Source: Ptiloglossa arizonensis
Lineage: Eukaryota; Arthropoda; Insecta; Hymenoptera; Colletidae
Assembly (NCBI RefSeq): GCF_051014685.1
Contig: NW_027478854.1
Span: forward strand, 1 to 64,000
Reading direction: 5' to 3'
DNA length: 64,000 bases
The position numbers were made by a program, and so were the translations under genes. Under the pieces are notes generated by a model. It did not search any database. It was not told the DNA's origin and saw only the letters and a program-made list of their open reading frames with translations. Positions 12,301-23,996 of this stretch are shown one piece after another. Position 1 is the stretch's first letter. Each line of letters begins with the position of its first letter.

Positions 12301-14090
12301 AACTGCGAAAATGTTGAGTTTCTCATGCGTTTCTTACTTCCAAACTGCCATATCTCGCGAACGGATTGACCAATCCGCAGAATTTCTGATGCATCTGAAA
12401 GTAGAAACTCGCCCGATTACAACGGTATGCGTACTTTTCCCCTAGGCCGCTCTAGTTATTCGTTTCGAGCATCAGAACTGCGAAAATTTTGAGTTACACA
12501 AGCGTTTCTTACCTCCAAACTGCCACATCTCGCGAACGGATTGACCAATCCGCAAAATTTCTGTTGCATCTGAAAGTAGAAACTCGCCCGATTACAACGG
12601 TATGCGTACTTTTCCCCTAGGCCGTTCTAGTTATTCGTTTCGAGCATCAGAACTGCGAAAATTTTGAGTTTCTCAAGCGTTTCTTACCTCCAAACTGCCA
12701 TATCTCGCGAACGGATTGACCAATCCGAAATTTCTGTTGCATCTGAAAGTAGAAACTCGCCCGATTACAACGGTATGCGTACTTTTCCCCTAGTCCGTTC
12801 TAGTTACTCGTTTCGAGCATCAGAACTGCGAAAATTTTGAGTTTCTCAAGCGTTTCTTACCTCCAAACTGCCATATCTCGCGAACGGATTGACCAATCCG
12901 CAAAATTTCTGTTGCATTTGAAAGTAGAAACTCGCCCGATTACAACGGTATGCGTACTTTTCCCCTAGGCTGTACTAGTTAATCGTTTCGAGCATCAGAA
13001 CTGCGAAAATTTTGAGTTTCTCATGCGTTTCTTACTTCCAAACTGCCATATCTCGCGAACGGATTGACCAATCCGCAGAATTTCTGATGCGTCTGAAAGT
13101 AGAAACTCGCCCGATTACAACGGTATGCGTACTTTTCCCCTAGGCCGCTCTAGTTATTCGTTTCGAGCATCAGAACTGCGAAAATTTTGAGTTACACAAG
13201 CGTTTCTTACCTCCAAACTGCCACATCTCGCGAACGGATTGACCAATCCGCAAATTTCTGTTGCATCTGAAAGTAGAAACTCGCCCGATTACAACGGTAT
13301 GCGTACTTTTCCCCTAGGCCGTTCTAGTTATTCGTTTCGAGCATCAGAACTGCGAAAATTTTGAGTTTCTCAAGCGTTTCTTACCTCCAAACTGCCATAT
13401 CTCGCGAACGGATTGACCAATCCGAAAATTTCTGTTGCATCTGAAAGTAGAAACTCGCCCGATTACAACGGTATGCGTACTTTTCCCTAGTCCGTTCTAG
13501 TTGCTCGTTTCGAGCATCAGGAAAATTTTGAGTTTCTCAAGCGTTTCTTACCTCCAAACTGCCATATCTCGCGAACGGATTGACCAATCCGCAAAATTTC
13601 TGTTGCATCTGAAAGTAGAAACTCGCCAGATTACAACGGTATGCGTACTTTTCCCCTAGGCCGTTCTAGTTAATCGTTTCGAGCATCAGAACTGCGAAAA
13701 TTTTGAGTTTCTCATGCGTTTCTTACTTCCAAACTGCCATATCTCGCGAACGGATTGACCAATCCGCAGAATTTCTGATGCATCTGAAAGTAGAAACTCG
13801 CCCGATTACAACGGTATGCGTACTTTTCCCCTAGGCCGCTCTAGTTATTCGTTTCGAGCATCAGAACTGCGAAAATTTTGAGTTACACAAGCGTTTCTTA
13901 CCTCCAAACTGCCATATCTCGCGAACGGATTGACCAATCCGCAAAATTTCTGTTGCATCTGAAAGTAGAAACTCGCCCGATTACAACGGTATGCGTACTT
14001 TTCCCCTAGGCCGTTCTAGTTATTCGTTTCGAGCATCAGAACTGCGAAAATTTTGAGTTTCTCAAGCGTTTCTTACCTCCAAACTGCCAT
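12301..14090 (+). repeat. 4-monomer HOR domain (about 700 bp period)
   Basis: The variant GAGTTACACAAG recurs at 12491, 13189 and 13880, that is 698 and 691 bp apart, or four monomers. CTCATGCG followed by CTTACTTCC keeps the same period at about 12325, 13023 and 13715, and CCACATCTCGCG at about 12524 and 13222. The third copy reads CCATATCTCGCG instead. The 691-bp interval is short because of small deletions, including the loss of about seven bases around 13519 where GCATCAG runs straight into GAAAATTTTG. About two and a half HOR copies are present. This 4-mer is not used later in the window as a repeated unit. Confidence 0.8.
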
Positions 14091-15650
14091 ATCTCGCGAA
14101 CGGATTGACCAATCCGAAAATTTCGGTTGCATCTGAAAGTAGAAACTCGCCCGATTACAACGGTATGCGTACTTTTCCCCTAGTCCGTTCTAGTTACTCG
14201 TTTCGAGCATCAGAACTGCGAAAATTTTGAGTTTCTCAAGCGTTTCTTACCTCCAAACTGCCATATCTCGCGAACGGATTGACCAATCCGCAAAATTTCT
14301 ATTTCATCTGAAAGTAGAAACTCGCCAGATTACAACGGTATGCGTACTTTTCCCCAAGACCGTTCTAGTTATGCTTGTCGCGCATCAGAACTGCGAAAAT
14401 TTTGAGTTTCTCAAGCGTTTCATACATTCAAACTGCCATATCTCGCGAACGGATTGACCAATCCGCAAAATTTCTGTTGCATCTGAAAGTAGAAACTCGC
14501 CCGATTACAACGGTATGCGTACTTTTCCCCTAGGCCGTTTTAGTTAATCGTTTCGAGCATCAGAACTGCGAAAATTTTGAGTTTCTCAAGCGTTTCTTAC
14601 TTCCAAACTGCCATATCTCGCGAATGGATTGACCAATCCGCAAAATTTCTGATGCATCTGAAAGTAGAAACTCGCCCGATTGCAACGGTATGCGTACTTT
14701 TCCCCTAGGCCGTTCTGGTTAATCGTTTCGAGCATCAGAACTGCGAAAATTTTGAGTTTCTCAAGCGTTTCTTACTTCCAAACTGCCATATCTCGCGAAC
14801 GGATTGACCAATCCGCAAAATTTCTGATGCATCTGAAAGTAGAAACTCGCCCGATTGCAACGGTATGCGTACTTTTCCCCTAGGCCGCTCTAGTTATTCG
14901 TTTCGAGCATCAGAACTGCGAAAATGTTGAGTCTCTCAAGCGTTTCTTACCTCCAAACTGCCATATCTCGCGAACGGATTGACCAATCCGAAAATTTCTG
15001 TTGCATCTGAAAGTAGAAACTCGCCCGATTACAACGGTATGCGTACTTTTCCCCTAGTCCGTTCTAGTTACTCGTTTCGAGCATCAGAACTGCGAAAATT
15101 TTGAGTTTCTCAAGCGTTTCTTACATCCAAACTGCCATATCTCGCGAACGGATTGACCAATCCGCAAAATTTCTATTTCATCTGAAAGTAGAAACTCGCC
15201 AGATTACAACGGTATGCGTACTTTTCCCCTAGACCGTTCTAGTTATGCTTGTCGCGCATCAGAACTGCGAAAATTTTGAGTTTCTCAAGCGTTTCATACA
15301 TCCAAACTGCCATATCTCGCGAACGGATTGACCAATCCGCAAAATTTCTGTTGCATCTGAAAGTAGAAACTCGCCCGATTACAACGGTATGCGTACTTTT
15401 CCCCTAGGCCGTTTTAGTTAATCGTTTCGAGCATCAGAACTGCGAAAATTTTGAGTTTCTCAAGCGTTTCTTACTTCCAAACTGCCATATCTCGCGAACG
15501 GATTGACCAATCCGCAAAATTTCTGATGCATCTGAAAGTAGAAACTCGCCCGATTGCAACGGTATGCGTACTTTTCCCCTAGGCCGTTCTAGTTAATCGT
15601 TTCGAGCATCAGAACTGCGAAAATTTTGAGTTTCTCAAGCGTTTCTTACT
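14091..15650 (+). repeat. 5-monomer HOR domain (about 875 bp period)
   Basis: The rare variant ATTTCATCTG occurs at 14301 and 15175, 874 bp apart, or five monomers. The neighbouring rare variants CCGTTTTAG and CATACAT(T/C)CAAAC repeat with the same offset, so about 1.6 kb consists of two copies of a five-monomer unit. Monomer types in order include TTACTCG, TTATGCTTGTCGCGC, TTAATCG (twice) and the CCGCTCTAG type. Small differences between the copies, such as CATTCAAAC against CATCCAAAC near 14410 and 15300, show that they are not identical. Confidence 0.75.
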
Positions 15651-16870
15651 TCCAAACTGCCATATCTCGCGAACGGATTGACCAATCCGCAAAATTTCTG
15701 ATGCATCTGAAAGTAGAAACTCGCCCGATTGCAACGGTATGCGTACTTTTCCCCTAGGCCGCTCTAGTTATTCGTTTCGAGCATCAGAACTGCGAAAATG
15801 TTGAGTCTCTCAAGAGTTTCTTACCTACAAACTGCCATATCTCGCGAACGGATTGACCAATCCGCAAAATTTCTGTTGCATCTGAATGTAGAAACTCGCC
15901 GATTACAACGGTATGCGTACTTTTCCCCTAGACCGTTCTAGTTATGCTTGTCGAGCATCAAACTGCGAAAATTTTGAGTTTCTCAAGCGTTTTATACCTC
16001 CAAACAGCCATATCTCGCGAACGGATTGACCAATCCGCAAAATTTCTGTTGCATCTGAAAGTAGAAACTCGCCCGATTACAACGGTATGCGTACTTTTCC
16101 CCTAGGCCGTTCTAGTTAATCGTTTCGATCATCAGAACTGCGAAAATTTTGAGTTTCTCAAGCGTTTCTTACTTCCAAACTGCCATATCTCGGGAACGGA
16201 TTGACCAATCCGCAAAATTTCTGATGCATCTGAAAGTAGAAACTCGCCCGATTGCAACGGTATGCGTACTTTTCCCCTAGGCCGCTCTAGTTATTCGTTT
16301 CGAGCATCAGAACTGCGAAAATTTTGTGTTTCTCAAGGGTTTCATACTTCCAAACTGCCATATCTCGCGAACGGATTGACCAATCCGCAAAATTTCTATT
16401 GCATTTGAAAGTAGAAACTCGCCAGATTACAACGGTATGCGTACTTTTCCCCTAGACCGTTCTAGTTATGCTTGTCGCGCATCAGAACTGCGAAAATTTT
16501 GAGTTTCTCAAGCGTTTCATACCTCCAAACTGACATATCTCGCGAACGGATTGACCAATCCGCAAAATTTCTGTTGCATCTGAAAGTAGAAACTCGCCCG
16601 ATTACAACGGTATGCGTACTTTTCCCCTAGGCCGTTCTAGTTATTCGTTTCGAGCATCAGAACTGCGAAAATTTTGAGTTTCTCAAGCGTTTCTTACCTA
16701 CAGACTGCCATATCTCGCGAACGGATTGACCAATCCGCAAAATTTCTGTTGCATCTGAATGTAGAAACTCGCCCGATTACAACGGTATGCGTACTTTTCC
16801 CCTAGACCGTTCTAGTTATGCTTGTCGAGCATCAGAACTGCGAAAATTTTGAGTTTCTCAAGCGTTTCTT
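15651..16870 (+). repeat. 1.2-kb block shared with about 30.68-31.89 kb
   Basis: A run of seven monomers reappears 15027 bp downstream. Shared rare variants are CTCGGGAACGG (16189 and 31216), CGATCATCAG in the monomer before it, CAAACAGCC (16001 and 31028), CAGACTGCC (16701 and 31728) and CAAACTGACATATC (about 16528 and 31556). The offset is constant, so the order and spacing of monomers are kept. The match fades at about 15650, where CTTACTTCC meets CTTACCTCC, and at about 16870. The offset is 86 monomers minus about 23 bp, consistent with several short (173-174 bp) monomers in between. Confidence 0.8.
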
Positions 16871-18230
16871 ACCTACAAACTGCCATATCTCGCGAACGGA
16901 TTGACCAATCCGCAAAATTTCTGTTGCATCTGAATGTAGAAACTCGCCGATTACAACGGTATGCGTACTTTTCCCCTAGACCGTTCTAGTTATGCTTGTC
17001 GAGCATCAAACTGCGAAAATTTTGAGTTTCTCAAGCGTTTCATACCTCCAAACAGCCATATCTCGCGAACGGATTGACCAATCCGCAAAATTTCTGTTGC
17101 ATCTGAAAGTAGAAACTCGCCCGATTACAACGGTATGCGTACTTTTCCCCTAGGCCGTTCTAGTTAATCGTTTCGAGCATCAGAACTGCGAAAATTTTGA
17201 GTTTCTCAAGCGTTTCTTACTTCCAAACTGCCATATCTCGCGAACGGATTGACCAATCCGCAAAATTTCTGATGCATCTGAAAGTAGAAACTCGCCCGAT
17301 TGCAACGGTATGCGTACTTTTCCCCTAGGCCGCTCTAGTTATTCGTTTCGAGCATCAGAACTGCGAAAATTTTGTGTTTCTCAAGTGTTTCATACTTCCA
17401 AACTGCCATATCTCGCGAACGGATTGACCAATCCGCAAAATTTCTGTTGCATCTGAATGTAGAAACTCGCCGATTACAACGGTATGCGTACTTTTCCCCT
17501 AGACCGTTCTAGTTATGCTTGTCGAGCATCAAACTGCGAAAATTTTGAGTTTCTCAAGCGTTTCATACCTCCAAACAGCCATATCTCGCGAACGGATTGA
17601 CCAATCCGCAAAATTTCTGTTGCATCTGAAAGTAGAATCTCGCCCGATTACAACGGTATGCGTACTTTTCCCCTAGGCCGTTCTAGTTAATCGTTTCGAG
17701 CATCAGAACTGCGAAAATTTTGAGTTTCTCAAGCGTTTCTTACCTACAAACTGCCATATCTCGCGAACGGATTGACCAATCCGCAAAATTTCTGTTGCAT
17801 CTGCATGTAGAAACTCGCCCGATTACAACGGTATGCGTACTTTTCCCCTAGACCGTTCTAGTTATGCTTGTCGAGCATCAGAACTGCGAAAATTTTGAGT
17901 TTCTCAAGCGTTTCTTACCTACAAACTGCCATATCTCGCGAACGGATTGACCAATCCGCAAAATTTCTGTTGCATCTGAATGTAGAAACTCGCCGATTAC
18001 AACGGTATGCGTACTTTTCCCCTAGACCGTTCTAGTTATGCTTGTCGAGCATCAAACTGCGAAAATTTTGAGTTTCTCAAGCGTTTCATACCTCCAAACA
18101 GCCATATCTCGCGAACGGATTGACCAATCCGCAAAATTTCTGTTGCATCTGAAAGTAGAAACTCGCCCGATTACAACGGTATGCGTACTTTTCCCCTAGG
18201 CCGTTCTAGTTAATCGTTTCGAGCATCAGA
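16871..18230 (+). repeat. 3-monomer HOR domain (about 523 bp period)
   Basis: The linked variants CGCCGATTAC (a one-base deletion), CATCAAACTGCG (another deletion) and CAAACAGCC recur together. CAAACAGCC lies at 17050, 17572 and 18095, spaced 522 and 523 bp, or three monomers of slightly under 175 bp. The previous copy is at 16001, six monomers upstream. Copies differ by few bases, for example AGTAGAATCTCG at about 17635 and CTGCATGTAG at about 17800. Confidence 0.75.
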
Positions 18231-20499
18231 ACTGCGAAAATTTTGAGTTTCTCAAGCGTTTCTTACTTCCAAACTGCCATATCTCGCGAACGGATTGACC
18301 AATCCGCAAAATTTCTGATGCATCTGAAAGTAGAAACTCGCCCGATTACAACGGTATGCGTACTTTTCCCCTAGGCCGTACTAGTTAATCGTTTCGAGCA
18401 TCAGAACTGCGAAAATTTTGAGTTTCTCATGCGTTTCTTACTTCCAAACTGCCATATCTCGCGAACGGATTGACCAATCCGCAAAATTTCTGTTGCATCT
18501 GAAAGTAGAAACTTGCCCGATTACAACGGTATGCGTACTTTTCCCCTAGGCCGTACTAGTTAATCGTTTCGAGCATCAGAACTGCGAAAATTTTGAGTTT
18601 CTCATGCGTTTCTTACTTCCAAACTGCCATATCTCGCGAACGGATTGACCAATCCGCAAAATTTCTGTTGCATCTGAAAGTAGAAACTCGCCCGATTACA
18701 ACGGTATGCGTACTTTTCCCCTAGGGCGTTCTAGTTATTCGTTTCGAGCATCAGAACTGCGAGAATGTTGAGTTTCTCAAGCGTTTCTTACCTACAAACT
18801 GCCATATCTCGCGAACGGATTGACCAATCCGCAAAATTTCTGTTGCATCTGAATGTAGAAACTCGCCCGATTACAACGGTATGCGTACTTTTCCCCTAGA
18901 CCGTTCTAGTTATGCTTGTCGAGCATCAAACTGCGAAAATTTTGAGTTTCTCAAGCGTTTCATACCTCCAAACTGCCATATCTCGCGAACGGATTGACCA
19001 ATCCGCAAAATTTCTGTTGCATCTGAAAGTAGAAACTCGCCCGATTACAACGGTATGCGTACTTTTCCCCTAGGCCGTACTAGTTAATCGTTTCGAGCAT
19101 CAGAACTGCGAAAATTTTGAGTTTCTCATGCGTTTCTTACTTCCAAACTGCCATATCTCGCGAACGGATTGACCAATCCGCAGAATTTCTGATGCATCTG
19201 AAAGTAGAAACTCGCCCGATTACAACGGTATGCGTACTTTTCCCCTAGGCCGCTCTAGTTATTCGTTTCGAGCATCAGAACTGCGAAAATTTTGAGTTAC
19301 ACAAGCGTTTCTTACCTCCAAACTGCCATATCTCGCGAACGGATTAACCAATCCGCAAAATTTCTGTTGCATCTGAAAGTAGAAACTCGCCCGATTACAA
19401 CGGTATGCGTACTTTTCCCCTAGTCCGATCTAGTTATTCGTTTCGAGCATCAGAAGTGCGAAAATTTTGAGTTTCTCAAGCGTTTCTTACCTCCAAACTG
19501 CCATATCTCGCGAACGGATTGACCAATCCGCAAAATTTCTGTTGCATCTGAAAGTAGAAACTCGCCCGATTACAACGGTATGCGTACTTTTCCCCTAGGC
19601 CGTTCTAGTTATTCGTTTCGAGCATCAGAACTGCGAGAATGTTGAGTTTCTCAAGCGTTTCTTACCTACAAACTGCCATATCTCGCGAACAGATTGACCA
19701 ATCCGCAAAATTTCTGTTGCATCTGAATGTAGAAACTCGCCCGATTACAACGGTATGCGTACTTTTCCCCTAGACCGTTCTAGTTATGCTTGTCGAGCAT
19801 CAGAACTGCGAAAATTTGAGTTTCTCAAGCGTTTCATACCTCCAAACTGCCATATCTCGCGAACGGATTGACCAATCCGCAAAATTTCTGTTGCATCTGA
19901 AAGTAGAAACACGCCCGATTACAACGGTATGCGTACTGTTCCCCTAGGCCGTTCTAGTTAATCGTTTCGAGCATCAGAACTGCGAAAATTTTGAGTTTCT
20001 CAAGCGTTTCTTACTTCCAAACTGCCATATCTCGCGAACGGATTGACCAATCCGCAAAATTTCTGATGCATCTGAAAGTAGAAACTCGCCCGATTACAAC
20101 GGTATGCGTACTTTTCGCCTAGTCCGTTCTAGTTATTCGTTTCGAGCATCAGAACTGCGAAAATTTTGGGTTTCTCAAGCGTTTCTTACCTCCAAACTGC
20201 CATATCTCGCGAACGGATTGACCAATCCGCAAAATTTCTGTTGCATCTGAAAGTAGAAACTCGCCAGATTACAACGGTATGCGTACTTTTCCCCTAGGCC
20301 GTTCTAGTTATTCGTTTCGAGCATCAGAACTGCGAAAATGTTGAGTCTCTCAAGCGTTTCTTACATACAAACTGCCATATCTCGCGAACGGATTGACCAA
20401 TCCGCAAAATTTCTGTTGCATCTGAATGTAGAAACTCGCCGATTACAACGGTATGCGTACTTTTCCCCTAGACCGTTCTAGTTATGCTTGTCGAGCATC
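18231..20499 (+). repeat. Mixed satellite monomers including the CCGTACTAG type
   Basis: About thirteen monomers without a simple tandem period. The CCGTACTAG-TTAATCG type with CTCATGCG occurs at about 18376, 18551 and 19074. From about 19294 to 21041 the monomers match 26985-28733 at an offset of 7691-7692 bp; the change by one is explained by a single T missing at about 19815. GAGTTACACAAG at 19294 starts this ten-monomer run. No gene or other element is visible. Confidence 0.75.
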
Positions 20500-23400
20500 A
20501 AACTGCGAAAATTTTGAGTTTCTCGAGCGTTTCATACCTCCAAACTGCCATATCTCGCGAACGGATTGACCAATCCGCAAAATTTCTGATGCATCTGAAA
20601 GTAGAAACTCGCCCGATTACAACGGTATGCGTACTGTTCCCCTAGGCCGTTCTAGTTAATCGTTTCGAGCATCAGAACTGCGAAAATTTTGAGTTTCTCA
20701 AGCGTTTCTTACTTCCAAACTGCCATATCTCGCGAACGGATTGACCAATCCGCAAAATTTCTGATGCATCTGAAAGTAGAAACTCGCCCGATTACAACGG
20801 TATGCGTACTTTTCCCCTAGGCCGTACTAGTTAATCGTTTCGAGCATCAGAACTGCGAAAATTTTGAGTTTCTCATGCGTTTCTTACTTCCAAACTGCCA
20901 TATCTCGCGAACGGATTGACCAATCCGCAGAATTTCTGATGCATCTGAAAGTAGAAACTCGCCCGATTACAACGGTATGCGTACTTTTCCCCTAGGCCGC
21001 TCTAGTTATTCGTTTCGAGCATCAGAACTGCGAAAATTTTGAGTTACACAAGCGTTTCTTACCTCCAAACTGCCATATCTCGCGAACGGATTGACCAATC
21101 CGCAAAATTTCTGTTGCATCTGAAAGTAGAAACTCGCCCGATTACAACGGTATGCGTACTTTTCCCCTAGTCCGATCTAGTTATTCGTTTCGAGCATCAG
21201 AAGTGCGAAAATTTTGAGTTTCTCAAGCGTTTCTTACCTCCAAACTGCCATATCTCGCGAACGGATTGACCAATCCGCAAAATTTCTGTTGCATCTGAAA
21301 GTAGAAACTCGCCCGATTACAACGGTATGCGTACTTTTCCCCTAGGCCGTTCTAGTTATTCGTTTCGAGCATCAGAACTGCGAGAATGTTGAGTTTCTCA
21401 AGCGTTTCTTACCTACAAACTGCCATATCTCGCGAACAGATTGACCAATCCGCAAAATTTCTGTTGCATCTGAATGTAGAAACTCGCCCGATTACAACGG
21501 TATGCGTACTTTTCCCCTAGACCGTTCTAGTTATGCTTGTCGAGCATCAGAACTGCGAAAATTTTGAGTTTCTCAAGCGTTTCATACATCCAAACTGCCA
21601 TATCTCGCGAACGGATTGACCAATCCGCAAAATTTCTGTTGCATCTGAAAGTAGAAACACGCCCGATTACAACGGTATGCGTACTGTTCCCCTAGGCCGT
21701 TCTAGTTAATCGTTTCGAGCATCAGAACTGCGAAAATTTTGAGTTTCTCAAGCGTTTCTTACTTCCAAACTGCCATATCTCGCGAACGGATTGACCAATC
21801 CGCAAAATTTCTGATGCATCTGAAAGTAGAAACTCGCCCGATTACAACGGTATGCGTACTTTTCGCCTAGTCCGTTCTAGTTATTCGTTTCGAGCATCAG
21901 AACTGCGAAAATTTTGGGTTTCTCAAGCGTTTCTTACCTCCAAACTGCCATATCTCGCGAACGGATTGACCAATCCGCAAAATTTCTGTTGCATCTGAAA
22001 GTAGAAACTCGCCAGATTACAACGGTATGCGTACTTTTCCCCTAGGCCGTTCTAGTTATTCGTTTCGAGCATCAGAACTGCGAAAATGTTGAGTTTCTCA
22101 TGCGTTTCTTACTTCCTAACTGCCATATCTCGCGAACGGATTGACCAATCCGCAGAATTTCTGATGCATCTGAAAGTAGAAACTCGCCCGATTACAACGG
22201 TATGCGTACTTTTCCCCTAGGCCGCTCTAGTTATTCGTTTCGAGCATCAGAACTGCGAAAATTTTGAGTTACACAAGCGTTTCTTACCTCCAAACTGCCA
22301 TATCTCGCGAACGGATTGACCAATCCGCAAAATTTCTGTTGCATCTGAAAGTAGAAACTCGCCCGATTACAACGGTATGCGTACTTTTCCCCTAGTCCGA
22401 TCTAGTTATTCGTTTCGAGCATCAGAACTGCGAAAATTTTGAGTTTCTCAAGCGTTTCTTACCTCCAAACTGCCATATCTCGCGAACGGATTGACCAATC
22501 CGCAAAATTTCTGTTGCATCTGAAAGTAGAAACTCGCCCGATTACAACGGTATGCGTACTTTTCCCCTAGGCCGTTCTAGTTATTCGTTTCGAGCATCAG
22601 AACTGCGAGAATGCTGAGTTTCTCAAGCGTTTCTTACCTACAAACTGCCATATCTCGCGAACGGATTGACCAATCCGCAAAATTTCTGTTGCATCTGAAT
22701 GTAGAAACTCGCCGATTACAACGGTATGCGTACTTTTCCCCTAGACCGTTCTAGTTATGCTTGTCGAGCATCAAACTGCGAGAATGTTGAGTTTCTCAAG
22801 CGTTTCTTACCTACAAACTGCCATATCTCGCGAACCGATTGACCAATCCGCAAAATTTCTGTTGCATCTGAAAGTAGAAACTCGCCCGATTACAACGGTA
22901 TGCGTACTTTTCCCCTAGGCCGTTCTAGTTATTCGTTTCGTGCATCGGAACTGCGAGAATGTTGAGTTTCTCAAGCGTTTCTTACATACAAACTGCCATA
23001 TCTCGCGAACGGATTGACCAATCCGCAAAATTTCTGTTGCATCTGAATGTAGAAACTCGCCCGATTACAACGGTATGCGTACTTTTCCCCTAGACCGTTC
23101 TAGTTATGCTTGTCGAGCATCAAACTGCGAAAATTTTGAGTTTCTCAAGCGTTTCATACCTCCAAACTGCCATATCTCGCGAACGGATTGACCAATCCGC
23201 AAAATTTCTGTTGCATCTGAAAGTAGAAACTCGCCCGATTACAACGGTATGCGTACTTTTCCCCTAGGCCGTACTAGTTAATCGTTTCGAGCATCAGAAC
23301 TGCGAAAATTTTGAGTTTCTCATGCGTTTCTTACTTCCAAACTGCCATATCTCGCGAACGGATTGACCAATCCGCAGAATTTCTGATGCATCTGAAAGTA

Positions 23401-23996
23401 GAAACTCGCCCGATTACAACGGTATGCGTACTTTTCCCCTAGGCCGCTCTAGTTATTCGTTTCGAGCATCAGAACTGCGAAAATTTTGAGTTACACAAGC
23501 GTTTCTTACCTCCAAACTGCCATATCTCGCGAACGGATTGACCAATCCGCAAAATTTCTGTTGCATCTGAAAGTAGAAACTCGCCCGATTACAACGGTAT
23601 GCGTACTTTTCCCCTAGTCCGATCTAGTTATTCGTTTCGAGCATCAGAAGTGCGAAAATTTTGAGTTTCTCAAGCGTTTCTTACCTCCAAACTGCCATAT
23701 CTCGCGAACGGATTGACCAATCCGCAAAATTTCTGTTGCATCTGAAAGTAGAAACTCGCCCGATTACAACGGTATGCGTACTTTTCCCCTAGGCCGTTCT
23801 AGTTATTCGTTTCGAGCATCAGAACTGCGAGAATGTTGAGTTTCTCAAGCGTTTCTTACCTACAAACTGCCATATCTCGCGAACAGATTGACCAATCCGC
23901 AAAATTTCTGTTGCATCTGAATGTAGAAACTCGCCCGATTACAACGGTATGCGTACTTTTCCCCTAGACCGTTCTAGTTATGCTTGTCGAGCATCA
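20500..23996 (+). repeat. 20-monomer unit, copy A of a 3497-bp tandem duplication
   Basis: Markers here recur exactly 3497 bp downstream: GAGTTACAC at 21041, 22266 and 23488 (copy B at 24538, 25763, 26985), the unusual TGCATCGGAAC at 22941 (26438), CTGTTCCCC at about 20634 (24131), TCCGATCTAG at 23618 (27115) and CAGATTG at 23884 (27381). The unit is 20 monomers minus 3 bp. By eye I find roughly ten single-base differences from copy B. Private to copy A are CATACATCC (21583), ACTTCCTAAC (22111), CTTACATAC (22981) and CCGTACTAG (about 23272). The left boundary is set where CTCGAGCG and CATCAAACTG stop matching. Confidence 0.85.

Larger units (their letters stand above)
11447..23016 (+). repeat. 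Right arm of the palindrome (mirror partner of 1-11435)
   Basis: This arm of about 11.57 kb, roughly 66 monomers, is the cleaner counterpart of the minus arm. The pairing is specific to this locus rather than to the satellite in general. Variants private to the first copy of the 3.5-kb tandem duplication, such as CTTACATAC at 22981, ACTTCCTAAC at 22111 and CATACATCC at 21583, appear reversed in the left arm. The second copy, 3497 bp downstream, lacks them (CTTACCTAC, ACTTCCAAAC, CATACCTCC). The right arm continues seamlessly into the rest of the array at 23017, so only its left side is involved in the turn. Confidence 0.9.
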
